Shown: piece after piece, positions 39,701 to 47,699 of the stretch
How the letters are laid out: every line of letters begins with the position of its first letter
Numbering within the stretch: the first letter of the stretch is position 1
DNA from: Aphrophora alni
Lineage: Eukaryota; Arthropoda; Insecta; Hemiptera; Aphrophoridae
DNA length: 64,000 bases
Direction of reading: 5' to 3'
Assembly (NCBI GenBank): GCA_963513935.1
Contig: OY740768.1
Location: forward strand, 1,646,404-1,710,403
Notes under the pieces: generated by a model
The model's input: only the letters and a program-made list of their open reading frames with translations
The model's database searches: none
What the model was told of the DNA's origin: nothing
Translations under genes and position numbers: made by a program

Positions 39701-42700
39701 CAAGTTAAACATTTTTGGTTCTTAGTACACTTTTCTAAAGAATTCAAAAACCCAAAGAAAAATTGAATCAAGGTTTCATCTGCTTTACAGATTATGGCGC
39801 CCAAGGAAATAAATAATTTTGAATTACAAGAATAAGAATCTATTTCAATGTTTTCAAAATTGAGGTATGAGTTATCTTAATTGAAATTTTTAAACAATTT
39901 AGTTGATACATCCTAATAAACATAAAGTTACGTGTATAACATTACATATAAAGACGCTTTTCATTATTTTCAATACAAAGAAGCAGTTCATCATTTCAAC
40001 TCCTACTTAATTTAACTTTGCACCTAATCAATAAATTTAACTCATCAAAGATCTATTTTGTGTTAGCTTGCTCGTATTTTTTTTTTTTAAAAGAGAGAGA
40101 AAAAGCAGTACAGAGCAATTTATTTATTTAATAATGAAATATGAATCACATAATGTTTTTAAAAACAAAAATAAAAATAGTTTTTTCTAAGTTTGTAACT
40201 TTATTTATAAAAATAAGGTTTGTAAAGGAAAAACTCTGTACACCTTATTGGTGGTAAATAAATAAATAAAATGAAACATAATTTTTCAAAATAAACACTT
40301 TGATCAAGACGACAATTCAATAAGACGTTAAATTGTGTTTTCATTTTTTGTTCATTGAAGTTTCCTCAAGTGATGGTCAAATGATGTATATTATTTTCCT
40401 TGGTAAAAATAATAATAATGTTTTTTTTTTCTTGAGCAAATATAAAATAGAAACATTGTTGGGAAGGAGACGATGACTCTTATTTTTAGATGTTAGTATA
40501 ATGTTTCTGTTACATTTATTTTAGGTTAACCATTAAGGCTTAAATTATTTAGGACTAAAAGTCCTCCATTTTACTAAATTAATATTTTCATTAAAATCTG
40601 ATCATAGATAATTAAATATATGTAAATTGGTCTATTTCAGATTTCCTTGGTAAGTGGAAGATGCTCCACTATTTTGCTAAGGATTTTTTCCATCCTATTC
40701 TCATTTCTCCATCTCTTACTTCTGACGACAAATTCGCACTTAGCCTGATTTCAGATAAACTTGAAGTTGTTAATAAAGTTAAAGTTACCATGTATGTCTA
40801 CAATTGGTGCTGCCTAGTTCCTCTGTACAAGACAAAATTTGTTGTCAATATGGTAGGTACTGTACACTATGTTTTGAAATAAATGTTTACATGTTTTGTA
40901 TTGTATAGAGGTTATTTTACATGTATTGTGGGAAAACGGTGCAAACTGGAAACTTGTTATAAACTTTATGATACTAATTTGCGTATGAATAATTTAGAGA
41001 TTTTTTAAAATTTGGGGGCTTCTAAGGTGCATATATTGGGTAGAGGGTAGGTGTGTGTTATTAAAAGTAAACATTAATCAAATTAAACTTTATTTTAAGA
41101 ACTTCGAAAAAAAACATTTGGTATAAACATGTTTTTTTCATATTTCTAACTAATTAAAATTACTGCCTTAAATCCAAAAATTTCACATTTTGCATCTTGA
41201 GTACCTTTTTTTTATAAACAAAAGATAATTAAAAATCAAATCAAGCATGAGTATTAACTGATTTATAAAACAATGTGCCAAATTGACAGTTTTTTTTATC
41301 AAATCTCCCAAGCTCTAATTTTAGAAAAATTCTATACCCATATGTAAAAATAATTCTTTAAGTGACAACAAAAGGTTGTACTTCAAATGAAAGAAATCCA
41401 ACTCTTCTCATCAATTTCACAAATTTTGTTCGATTTTTATCCAGTGACAGGTTTTTATCAGTCAGTTAATTTAGACCGTAAAGTTCTTGTAAAAGTTTAA
41501 ATTACAGCTTTTTAAATCATTTCTACCCATTGTTTTAAAGTAATTAATTTAATGGAAAGTATATAGATTTTTTAATTAGATTCAAGTTGTTCTGCATCTA
41601 GTTATGTAAATTCAAACATTCAAAGTTAAAAATAATAAAATTTAGCCAACACTTAATTTCAAATCTTGTAAATTAGCCATATTTTACATCTTTATAGGAA
41701 TTTAAATAATTAATGATATGACAAAATAATTGTCAAAATACTACAAAAATAAATGTCGCAGTTGTGATGTGAATATATATGAATACATTAAAATATATGT
41801 GAATACATTAAAAAACTAACATTTTGTGTGTAAATGTCATTAGATAAAAATTCTAAATTTCAAATTTTATAAAATCCAACTCAATAATTATGATAAATTT
41901 CTCTCAAATATAGACTCTTAAGATTCAAATAAAACAATTTGGTCGCCAAAAATTTTGTTTTAGGATCATTACAAAAAACCTAAAAACTATATGCACAGTT
42001 TTTTATCATTAAAACCCAAACTAGTGTGCCAAACCTCATAAGAAAATAAATAATTCTAAAAATATATAATGAACCCTAATCCCCCCCCATTCCACTTCTA
42101 TAATTAAAAACTTGATTTCAATTACATAGTATTTATGTTGTGGACAAGATTAAAATAATTTGTAAAGGCAAATTTACAAAACGTGGGGTAAAGAAGTATT
42201 TTTCTACCAACTAACCTTCCATAAGAAAAATCTAGAAAAACTCTGTAACGAAGAAAATTTATCTTGTTGTTTTCACACATGTAAACAATAGTACTAAACA
42301 TTTTTGGGTATATAGCGACAAATATTTTTTTCATATTTAATGTAACAGCAGATATTTCTTGTTGAAAGTCCATATTATAGGATTAAATAAAGCAATAAAG
42401 CTAAAGTTTCAAAAATGTTTCCCCTTCCCATTTTCTCTTATTGTATTTCAGCTTCCTGTTACTTGTGTATGTATAAATTGTTGTCAAAACTTGTTGAGTA
42501 TCAGTTGCCCAAAGATGCCGCAAGGTGAAACAATTGTAGCTCATTTATATTATTATAATTTTTTAAAAAATTGAAACTTTAGCTTTATTGCTTTATTTAA
42601 ACCTTTAATATTTTTTTCATTTGAGTTTTGTTTTTTGAATGAGTTTGTGAGAAAGTTTGTGTATTTTTTTGCAGCTTTTATTTTGCTTAGAGCATATAAT

Positions 42701-45700
42701 TTAATAATACGTGTAATTTTGGTTTTCATATTAAAATCAGTTTTGTGTAATGAAATCACAGTTCAAACTTAACTATCTTTGTTATCAGTTTGGTGTGAGG
42801 AAAACCCATCTTTGTCAAATAAAAGAATATCAGTATATATTTAAGTGGATTATATACCTATAGAGGTATAAATATCAACTCTTTTTGGAGAAACCCCTTA
42901 GTAAAGCACTTATCATCCCCCTCCTCTTATCATGTGGGGATAGAAAGTGCTTTGCTTATACAGTGTCTTATCAACACACTTCTTTTCATACGTAGTGATA
43001 TTTTTGACAGAACTAAGGAAAACTCTTTTTTAACTTGACCATTTAACATTTCTTCTGTATTTGTTTGTTACACAGTTTCGGTCAAATATAACTTTCGATT
43101 GTTATAAAATTTAGAAAACAGTTTCTTTATACCTACCTAGGCCAATCAATTTATGTACAAGGTTTTTAAAAAATTATCCTTTTTAAAATGGTGGCTACAG
43201 AAAACAGTTAGTTACTGCACAGATGTGAGTACACTATGGCTAGGAATACAATGTGTACTCCCAATTAATAAAAATAATCTTGTGTAAGAGCACTTGTAAA
43301 AAAATCAAAAATAAAATGTTTTTTGTTTGATATTCTAAAACAGAACATTTTTACTTGATCAAAAATATTAGCAACTTCAAAAGTTATTTCATTTTTAGTG
43401 TTTTATTTGTATGACAACACTTTAATGTTAACAAAAATATAAATAAATAATTATTTATATAACAGTTTGTTCTCTGAGATTTTCTCTAAAACTAGATGTA
43501 AGTTTTATGTAACTTATATACAATAATCCGAATTCAAGTAAATTTAAAGAATATTTGGACACCTTACTCATTTGACAAATTAGGACTGATGAGTCACAGA
43601 TCTACGAATCGTAAATTGAGATCTCACCAACTTGTGGAGTAAAGGTTCTTTTTTCATTTAGGTCATTCAGCCTTCTTGGTTTTATATAAATGACATAATA
43701 TTTACTACAACTCTGATACAAATGAAAAGAAAATTCAAAAACGTTCAAAAGAAAATCCTTAAATGCTATTATTTTTTAAACAATGTTCTATGTATTTTAC
43801 TATAGGAGTATCTACATTATTATACTAATAATCATATTCAAGATTCAGAGGTCTCCTATCAGCTTAAGTATTTATGTTCTAAAATACAACCAGAATGTAC
43901 CTCCTTAGTAATATCTGACAATACAAAATTAATATATTGTGATTACCTTTGTTTCAGAAACCATCTCATGTCACACAGATATTTCAAAAGGACATAACTT
44001 CTGTTTTACAGAGAGGTCACAAATGTGGTAATAAAAATAATGCCAAGAAACATTGCTTCTTATATTTTGAAACGGAGAAAAACAAGGTCAAAGTTGGACC
44101 TGATAACTTTTTGTTTCCTTCGCCATTGCATTCTGTGGTTGGAATGAAGAATGCTACGATTAAGGTGAGAACAGGTTATAGCTAAAAAATACACAGCTTA
44201 TTACAAATACTTTTATACTTAACAATCTTTTGTCTTTCTCTCTTTAATTTTATTGTTTTAATACGACAAACAAGTGTTCGTGGGTGAGTTGTGTTTATGT
44301 TGAAATGAAAACCACATTTCCATTAATTAAAATCTCAAGCCTTCATGATCAGAAACAATACAATATATAGAACTAGTGATTCTGTGAATAGTATCTCACT
44401 TTCTGAGAATTTTAATACATTCAATAAAACCTTCTAAATTGAATGTGATTAATGTCTAGTTTAGTTACACAATAATATCCATAGAAGAAAAAATAAAAAT
44501 AAATAATACTATTGCTACTGAAAACTTGAATAAAACACTGTTCATGGTTTTATCTTAATACTAATAAAATTTATATACTCTTTGTAGTTTGATTGCAATT
44601 TAATAGATGTAGAAATTATATTGTAATTGGCTGTAGAAGTTATATGGTAATTGAAGGAATTGCATTGTTATTGATTTTAGAAATTACATCATTATTGATT
44701 GTAGAAATTATATCATTATTGATTGTAGAATTCACATCGTGATTGATTGTAGAAATTAAATTGTTATTGATTATAGAAATAACATCATGATTGGTTGTAG
44801 AAATTACATCGTGATTGATTGTAGAAATCATAGATGTATTATGCTATCGATCTATATAGAAACTAGGATTCTGAATGACTGCTTTAATTAAAATATTAAC
44901 TATTACCGCCAGTGGGCCTTGGTGGGTGGTTACCCAATTCTGTGGAAGTGAATGATCTGAATACATTTTATATTTTACTCGAATTAAAATGAATGCATAT
45001 ATGAAAGTTACATAACAATTACACCTACATTTAGAAAATATAATGGATACGAAAATAATATAATTATTATGTAAAGTACTGTTATATTTATATGACATGA
45101 AACATAAATAGGTTTTTAATTTATATAAATTGAAAAATAAGAAATAATAATGAAATTCATATGAAAATAAATAAAATATAAAGTTATTTTTCATTAGGTA
45201 AAACGCTCCAAGGGAAATGTTTTTAAAACCGTTCATATTATATTCATGTGAAGCTTGTGCTTCAAACTGCTCATTAAGCTTCATTCAAACCGTTCGATTT
45301 AATGCTTCAGAGAGGGAGATGAATTTTCATACTAAGCACCCGCACCCATGACTTGGAACTTGAGAACTTAGATACTATTTTGAGTGGCCGCCAATTTAAA
45401 ACAAAAATAAATGTATCAAACCTTGTACAAACGTGTTCGGTCTAGTTGCAAAAACCTTTTTCCTAATTTCTATAGCGATTAGTACAATGTGTTTAATCAT
45501 ATCTGTGTAACAAATACAAGAGCATTGAGATGAAATGTGAAATGGTTTAGTTAAAAGCGTAGGTTGATTGGCTTCACTTTGTCATATCATGTAAAATGTA
45601 ACATGTTTTGAACTGAATTGAAATTGCTACATTTATTTACTATTATTTAACAATAAACCATTCTCATTTAAAATAAGAACCCATTTAATGTTTGGAATAA

Positions 45701-45987
45701 AATAAAATGATTTCATAAGTTTCACATTTAAACTGTTTCAGGTGATAGATGTCAAGCGAAACGTAGAGAGCAGGAATGGTTTTCGTGTCGACATCACTAT
45801 CTCCACAAATGCTGTGGCTGCTTTTGTTTGGTTAGATGTGGCCAATATACCTGGTCATTTCTCCGAAAATGGTTTTCTCCTTGTCAATAAGTTCAAAACT
45901 GTTATTTTCCAAGGAGAAACTTCAGTTGATATTGAGGATTTTAAAAATGTGTTGACAATAAAATCCTTGGGAAGCGTGTCCAGATAA
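10693..45987 (+). CDS. Beta-mannosidase (GH2), copy 2, complete, 14 coding exons
   Basis: This is a spliced gene of 898 codons, joined from 10693-10810, 14542-14691, 16678-16826, 18025-18224, 23695-23950, 25411-25576, 26790-26986, 27691-27881, 28805-28995, 32701-32966, 34164-34311, 40641-40852, 43958-44164 and 45742-45987. Every intron is GT-AG and all phases are consistent. The product removes terminal beta-1,4-linked mannose (Man-beta-GlcNAc of N-glycans in lysosomes, or manno-oligosaccharides if secreted into the gut). Predicted layout: signal peptide about 1-21, N-terminal galactose-binding-like domain about 30-210, Ig-like domain about 210-335, TIM barrel about 340-690, C-terminal beta-sandwiches to 898. 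By homology the acid/base is E467 (NNENE) and the nucleophile E563 (ASEYG). Length is near the animal norm of about 880. Several N-glycosylation sequons, including DNWT, fit a secretory protein. It is the ortholog type of animal MANBA. Family assignment is near certain; exact splice borders rest on manual reading. Confidence 0.93.
12171..12245 (-). tRNA. tRNA-like gene, UUA in anticodon position, left arm
   Basis: Exact inverted copy of the gene at 12297-12371. Same fold, same A and B boxes, and a TTTTT run immediately downstream on the - strand. See the right-arm entry for details. Confidence 0.6.
12297..12371 (+). tRNA. tRNA-like gene, UUA in anticodon position, right arm
   Basis: A cloverleaf can be drawn by eye: D stem GCTC/GAGC, anticodon stem TTGGC/GCCAA, five-base variable loop, T stem CTGGG/CCCAG with TTCGATT loop. 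The internal pol III boxes (TAGCTCAGTTGG and GGTTCGATTCC) are intact, and TTTTT follows at 12376-12380. The seven-base anticodon loop GCTTAAA puts UUA at positions 34-36, which would read the stop codon UAA. Position 33 is C where tRNAs have U. The acceptor stem has one A-A mismatch and two G-U pairs. It may be a tRNA pseudogene or a tRNA-derived repeat rather than a working suppressor tRNA. Confidence 0.6.
13702..13746 (+). ncRNA. Hammerhead-ribozyme-like motif B (intron 1)
   Basis: GTATCA (13702-13707) pairs over six bases with TGATAC (13741-13746) as helix I. Between them are core CTGAAGA (13708-13714), helix II ACGA/TCGT with loop CCTTG, GAAA (13731-13734), and TGTGTC with C13740 at the cleavage position. 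Helix III is only two or three pairs, as in minimal retroelement hammerheads. This is the best-formed copy in the window. Downstream sequence (TTTATGAGAATTGTGTTC) resembles that next to motifs A and D. Confidence 0.6.
14542..14691 (+). CDS. Copy 2 exon 2: N-terminal GH2 domain
   Basis: Residues 40-89 and the first base of 90. Contains [15 protein letters not shown] and [12 protein letters not shown], matching the conserved VPG...DLxxxG and RWVxxDNWTY segments of beta-mannosidases. The NWT is a conserved N-glycosylation sequon. Acceptor CTTTCAAG, donor GTAAAT. Confidence 0.9.
15760..16060. other. GC-richer unassigned block in intron 2
   Basis: About 300 bases stand out from the AT-rich intron, with segments such as GGCTAAGGGGGAGAGGG. 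No reading frame with a family signature. It is probably an eroded mobile element, but I cannot name it. Confidence 0.35.
16678..16826 (+). CDS. Copy 2 exon 3
   Basis: Residues 90-139, end of the first beta-sandwich half: [19 protein letters not shown] and [16 protein letters not shown]. This matches the GVDT...xxN...NMFxRYxFD pattern of the family. Acceptor TTGTTGTAG, donor GTAAAA, phase 0. Confidence 0.92.
17155..17726 (+). mobile_element. LINE reverse transcriptase remnant (intron 3)
   Basis: Reads [20 protein letters not shown] (RT palm motif YxDD), then [45 protein letters not shown] and [12 protein letters not shown]. These are the ordered landmarks of the RT thumb and tail of RTE/CR1-like LINEs. 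Multiple stops and frameshifts show it is dead. It ends directly at an (AT)n run, as such LINEs often do. Confidence 0.8.
17727..17766. repeat. (AT)n microsatellite
   Basis: About 19 uninterrupted TA/AT units directly behind the LINE remnant, probably its former simple-repeat tail. Confidence 0.95.
18025..18224 (+). CDS. Copy 2 exon 4
   Basis: Residues 140-205 plus two bases of W206. Contains VPPMC and [15 protein letters not shown], the latter one of the most conserved stretches of animal beta-mannosidases. Acceptor CCTTACAG, donor GTATGT, phase 2. Confidence 0.93.
18609..18644. repeat. Poly-A run (intron 4)
   Basis: About 36 consecutive A. It could be the tail of an unrecognised retroposed sequence on its 5' side. 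Confidence 0.9.
21020..21110 (-). repeat. Dispersed repeat end with CTGATGA...GGAAAC
   Basis: On the - strand, CTGATGA (21096-21090) is followed by a 16-base spacer, GAAA (21073-21070) and CAGCTACAAACG. The two core strings are right for a hammerhead, but I can draw no helix II in the spacer. I therefore list it as a repeat, not as a ribozyme. Confidence 0.35.
22483..22510. repeat. Poly-T run (intron 4)
   Basis: About 28 consecutive T. Confidence 0.9.
23695..23950 (+). CDS. Copy 2 exon 5: Ig-like domain
   Basis: Completes W206 (GIW|K) and continues [20 protein letters not shown] to NFTISK, residues 206-291. This is the less conserved immunoglobulin-like GH2 domain. An open frame runs into both introns, but phase fixes the borders at TTTCACAG and GTAACT. 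Confidence 0.88.
25060..25290. repeat. Dispersed repeat, copy 1 (intron 5)
   Basis: Shares a series of blocks with 35735-35935: CAGACAGACA, ATTCCAAAAA, ACTTATTT, AAAACTCAACAT and AACTTTTTCTATA, in the same order. It resembles the 3'-UTR type of RTE-like LINEs, but no coding part is attached. Confidence 0.6.
25411..25576 (+). CDS. Copy 2 exon 6
   Basis: Residues 292-346 plus one base. Contains [17 protein letters not shown] (family motif TWWPxGxG) and [10 protein letters not shown] (xFRTVELI). Acceptor TTTTTTTCAG, donor GTATAT, phase 1. Starts the passage into the TIM barrel. Confidence 0.92.
26790..26986 (+). CDS. Copy 2 exon 7: barrel start
   Basis: Residues 347-412: [22 protein letters not shown], then [16 protein letters not shown]. 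KGSNxIP and RVWGGGxYE are substrate-pocket motifs of GH2 beta-mannosidases. Acceptor GTTTTGCAG, donor GTGAGA. Confidence 0.95.
27243..27281. repeat. (TA)n microsatellite (intron 7)
   Basis: Run of TA units, slightly interrupted at its left end. Confidence 0.85.
27691..27881 (+). CDS. Copy 2 exon 8: acid/base catalytic exon
   Basis: Residues 413-475 plus two bases of W476: [39 protein letters not shown]. The first Glu of NNENE (E467) corresponds to the general acid/base of the family. Acceptor TTATTTCAG, donor GTGAGA, phase 2. Confidence 0.96.
28805..28995 (+). CDS. Copy 2 exon 9
   Basis: Completes W476, then [48 protein letters not shown]. Matches the SRPFxxSSPxNG and NPxSxxxGD segments. 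Acceptor TTTTCCAG, donor GTAAGT, phase 1. Confidence 0.93.
29170..29405. repeat. Inverted element with two hammerhead-like motifs (intron 9)
   Basis: The left end (AATAAAACTTGAATAC) is the inverse of the right end (GTGTTCAAGTTTTATT) with small differences. Each arm carries a motif: CTGAAGA at 29254-29248 with GAAA at 29231-29228 on the - strand, and CTGAAGA at 29321-29327 with GAAA at 29343-29346 on the + strand. The centre is another small palindrome (ACAATAACTA...TAGTTATTGT). Helix II is poor in both arms, so activity is doubtful. Confidence 0.55.
30095..30310 (+). mobile_element. LINE reverse transcriptase remnant (intron 9)
   Basis: Reads [16 protein letters not shown], stop, NDHMDKV, and after a frame change [13 protein letters not shown]. 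This is the VKYLGVxLDxKLxWxxHI...RRLxGxxWG order seen after the RT domain of jockey-like LINEs. Stops make it a fossil. Confidence 0.65.
30480..31560. other. Unassigned stretch in intron 9
   Basis: A 123-codon open frame on the - strand (30762-31133) has no signature I recognise. The block lies between two LINE remnants and is most likely part of the same decayed insertion, or an element nested in it. Confidence 0.35.
31740..32160 (+). mobile_element. LINE 3'-terminal remnant (intron 9)
   Basis: [15 protein letters not shown], then KRAIRIILK, and later [19 protein letters not shown] appear in consecutive but shifted frames. They correspond to the YxxxxxxxLxYGIxLWG, LQKKAIRII and LFNxLP landmarks of the RT C-terminus. 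Possibly the 3' part of the same insertion as 30095-30310. Confidence 0.65.
32701..32966 (+). CDS. Copy 2 exon 10: nucleophile exon
   Basis: Residues 540-628: [38 protein letters not shown]563 in ASEYG corresponds to the catalytic nucleophile. RQHHxGG is also conserved. Acceptor AACTTCCAG, donor GTCAGT. The last residues YFTQ join exon 11 ([12 protein letters not shown]) as in TQVMQAQxVKTE of relatives. Confidence 0.96.
33687..33772. repeat. (AC)n microsatellite (intron 10)
   Basis: About 43 uninterrupted AC units, long enough to be polymorphic. The Cys/Val open frame on its - strand is an artefact. Confidence 0.97.
34164..34311 (+). CDS. Copy 2 exon 11
   Basis: Residues 629-677 plus one base: [12 protein letters not shown], then [18 protein letters not shown], the end of the TIM barrel and nearly invariant in the family. 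Acceptor TTTGTTCAG, donor GTAAGT, phase 1. Confidence 0.96.
35735..35935. repeat. Dispersed repeat, copy 2 (intron 11)
   Basis: Second member of the family at 25060-25290. It has the fuller lead-in AAATTTGATTGAAATTGGTT, typical of 3' ends of RTE-like LINEs in arthropods. A short piece of similar type lies near 28330-28385. Confidence 0.55.
38635..39330 (+). mobile_element. Probable LINE tail remnant in a C-poor block (intron 11)
   Basis: [12 protein letters not shown], stop, ILYKKNGVD near 38690-38760 resembles the RWYGHVxR segment at the end of RTE/CR1-like LINE proteins. The whole stretch is strongly G-over-C biased on the + strand. For example, 38641-38700 has 18 G and no C, and 39121-39180 has 17 G and one C. 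The remainder is unassigned. Confidence 0.45.
40641..40852 (+). CDS. Copy 2 exon 12
   Basis: Residues 678-748: [20 protein letters not shown], matching [15 protein letters not shown], then the first C-terminal sandwich ([20 protein letters not shown]). Acceptor CTATTTCAG, donor GTAGGT, phase 0. The codons for G-K-W form a donor-like GGTAAGT nine bases into the exon. Confidence 0.93.
42380..42602. mobile_element. Foldback/MITE-like element, about 223 bp (intron 12)
   Basis: Terminal inverted repeats 42380-42411 and 42571-42602 match at about 31 of 32 positions. Between them is about 160 bp of non-repetitive sequence. No target-site duplication is obvious. Confidence 0.7.
43958..44164 (+). CDS. 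Copy 2 exon 13
   Basis: Residues 749-817: [49 protein letters not shown]. Splices in phase 0 directly from exon 12 (...KFVVNM|KPSH). The C-terminal part is homologous to 3-80 of this window. Acceptor TTTGTTTCAG, donor GTGAGA. Confidence 0.9.
44600..44831. repeat. 24-bp tandem repeat, about 9 units (intron 13)
   Basis: Degenerate units of the type TGATTGTAGAAATTACATC plus five bases. The 24-bp period keeps an open frame on the - strand with an eight-residue period (ISTINHDV), which is a by-product and not a gene. Confidence 0.85.
45742..45987 (+). CDS. Copy 2 exon 14, C-terminus and stop
   Basis: Residues 818-898: [40 protein letters not shown], ending SLGSVSR and TAA. Acceptor CTGTTTCAG. 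Homologous to 737-1051 but without the charged tail of that copy. No canonical AATAAA lies close behind the stop. AATATA near 46092 is a weak candidate, just before the MITE at 46110. Confidence 0.93.
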   Translation: MIDVKRNVESRNGFRVDITISTNAVAAFVWLDVANIPGHFSENGFLLVNKFKTVIFQGETSVDIEDFKNVLTIKSLGSVSR

Positions 45988-46109
45988 CCAAATTTGTAAA
46001 ACGATATTTGTTAACTTTTATGATCATAGGTTCAAATAGTAATTAAGTGTCCGATGTTAAATATAGTATGAATATAGTATATGATATATTTAATATAAAT
46101 CAACGTTTA

Positions 46110-46531
46110 TTAAGAGGAGGCTCCACTAGCCGGCCGGTGCCGTCTGCCGCCATAAGACTAATGCAATAGAATAATACCCATAAATTCCTTATTTTTAAAG
46201 ATATAAATATAAATGAGGTATCAATAGAAAGGTATTGTACAACTGAATGTGTTTTGTTGAACCAAATTTAAAATATCTTTTTCTGTTTTACTTGAAAACC
46301 AAAACAACATTTTTATACTTTAGCAATTTTTTAAGAAAGTACCTTTAAAGATACGAAGAATTTTTCTCGCAGTTAACATAAAGCAGTTTGTTCTCTTCAA
46401 TAATAAAAAAAAAAAATCAACGAAATCGGATGAAGAATGAAGAAAAAATATGGGTATCAACTAGAGCACTGTATTGTATTAGTGTTATGGGCGGCAGACA
46501 GCACCGGCCGGCTAGTGGAGCCTCCACTTAA
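46110..46531. mobile_element. MITE with TTAA target site, about 420 bp
   Basis: TTAA at both ends (46110-46113, 46528-46531) encloses inverted repeats that match over about 60 nt with few differences. They include GGAGGCTCCACTAGCCGGCC and GTCTGCCGCC, far GC-richer than the surroundings. TTAA duplication is the habit of piggyBac-type transposases. No coding sequence inside, so it is non-autonomous. It lies about 120 bp behind the stop codon of copy 2 and may be within its 3' UTR. Confidence 0.85.
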
Positions 46532-46764
46532 TCGTAACTAACTCATTCTCCTTCTACTTTCAAAAAAGTCTATTAATCAATTTGTGTTTTCATATCTTAT
46601 AAAAACGAGTTTGCGTAGCTCTGTGTTTAATCAAAGGTTTTTTTGAGCTTTGATAACAAGGATTAATATTAAACCTACAAAGAATCCAACCTAGACAGTG
46701 TACAGAATCCTATCTGCAATACAGGGTTAAACAAAAAGATCACTAATCGAGATTAAGGAAATAA

Positions 46765-46905
46765 AATAACACAGGTGCTAAAGGATAGTGTTCTAGGTGC
46801 CAATGTTGTTCCTGTTGTAGACCTACTACATTCCATAAGATGAAAATATTTGAACCGCAATGTTTTCTGATGATAGAAAATTATTTGCAGATGTCAACAA
46901 CCAAA
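46765..46905 (+). mobile_element. LINE reverse transcriptase fragment
   Basis: KDSVLGANVVPVVDLLHSIR and, in another frame, MFSDDRKLFADVNN correspond to the GSVLGPxLFxxYINDL and FADDxKLFAD motifs of LINE RT. Stops and frameshifts in between; fossil. Confidence 0.65.
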
Positions 46906-47109
46906 TAGTGTTTTAAATTTCAAATTTTGAAAGTCTAATTTAATTTCTAGCAACATTTATGTTATTAGAGTGTCTAGTTATTGCAATAACGGCATACTTA
47001 AAAAATATTTTGTCGTAACTGATTTTTTGGTAATAAAAATGGTTTTATATACCTATTAAATATGGTTTAGATTTTAAAGTTTCCTCAAAAAGATCATAAT
47101 TTTTTTTTA

Positions 47110-47460
47110 AACCAATGGTATGGATATCAGAAGATGCAGAATTGAAAGGAGAATAAACCCTGAAAAAATCACTTTGAAATCTCAAATTAAATGGTTTAAG
47201 AGTTATTGCAATTTATATGTGTGAGGCAAAATGGTGAGGTACCCCCCTTGCTGTTTTTTTAGGCGAAAAATTGAGTTTTTGATTATTTTTAAAGCTTAAT
47301 AGAAGCAGAATTAAATTTGGAGTCGAGTGGTGTTATTGAAATTTCAAAATTTTTAATATTTTTTCATTTTTATCTATTTTTTTGTAAAAATTTCAACATT
47401 TAACAATACCAATGATATGCACATCAATAGATGCAGAATTGAATAGAGAGTAAACCCTGA
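47110..47460. repeat. Pair of imperfect direct repeats
   Basis: 47110-47163 and 47407-47460 share AGATGCAGAATTGAA and TAAACCCTGA in register, roughly 80% alike. This may be the internal structure of an unclassified dispersed element. Similar sequence around GGGG...TAGAGGG occurs at 41010-41055 and 47640-47690. Confidence 0.55.
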
Positions 47461-47699
47461 GGAGCTGGTACTATTTAAAGCACCAATTAATCAGTCAGTA
47501 TTTCAAGTTTACTGTAAGTTAATTTAGAGTCTGTTTCAAACATCCCGTTTCAAATATATTGTGGGCAAATGGAATTAGCAAGAAACGTTGTGTAACGTTT
47601 AAGTTAATATCTTAGAAATAAGAGAAAATATATTTTACCCAATTTGGGGAACCTAAGTGGTATACATTGGTAGTAGAGGGGGGGGGGTCACTTTCTACA

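Noticed and set aside
42452..42524. Candidate extra beta-mannosidase exon with a good acceptor ([12 protein letters not shown]...)
   Set aside because: Its only sensible donor leaves phase 1, while exon 13 needs phase 0 and meets a stop otherwise. Exon 12 joins exon 13 directly in phase, and family alignment leaves no gap. It also lies inside a foldback element.
44640..44831. Open frame on the - strand with ISTINHDV repeats
   Set aside because: By-product of a 24-bp tandem repeat with no gene context.
44844..45284. 146-codon open frame on the - strand in intron 13
   Set aside because: Low-complexity F/Y/I/N composition as expected of AT-rich DNA, with no domain, no splice partners, and a position inside an intron of the sense gene.
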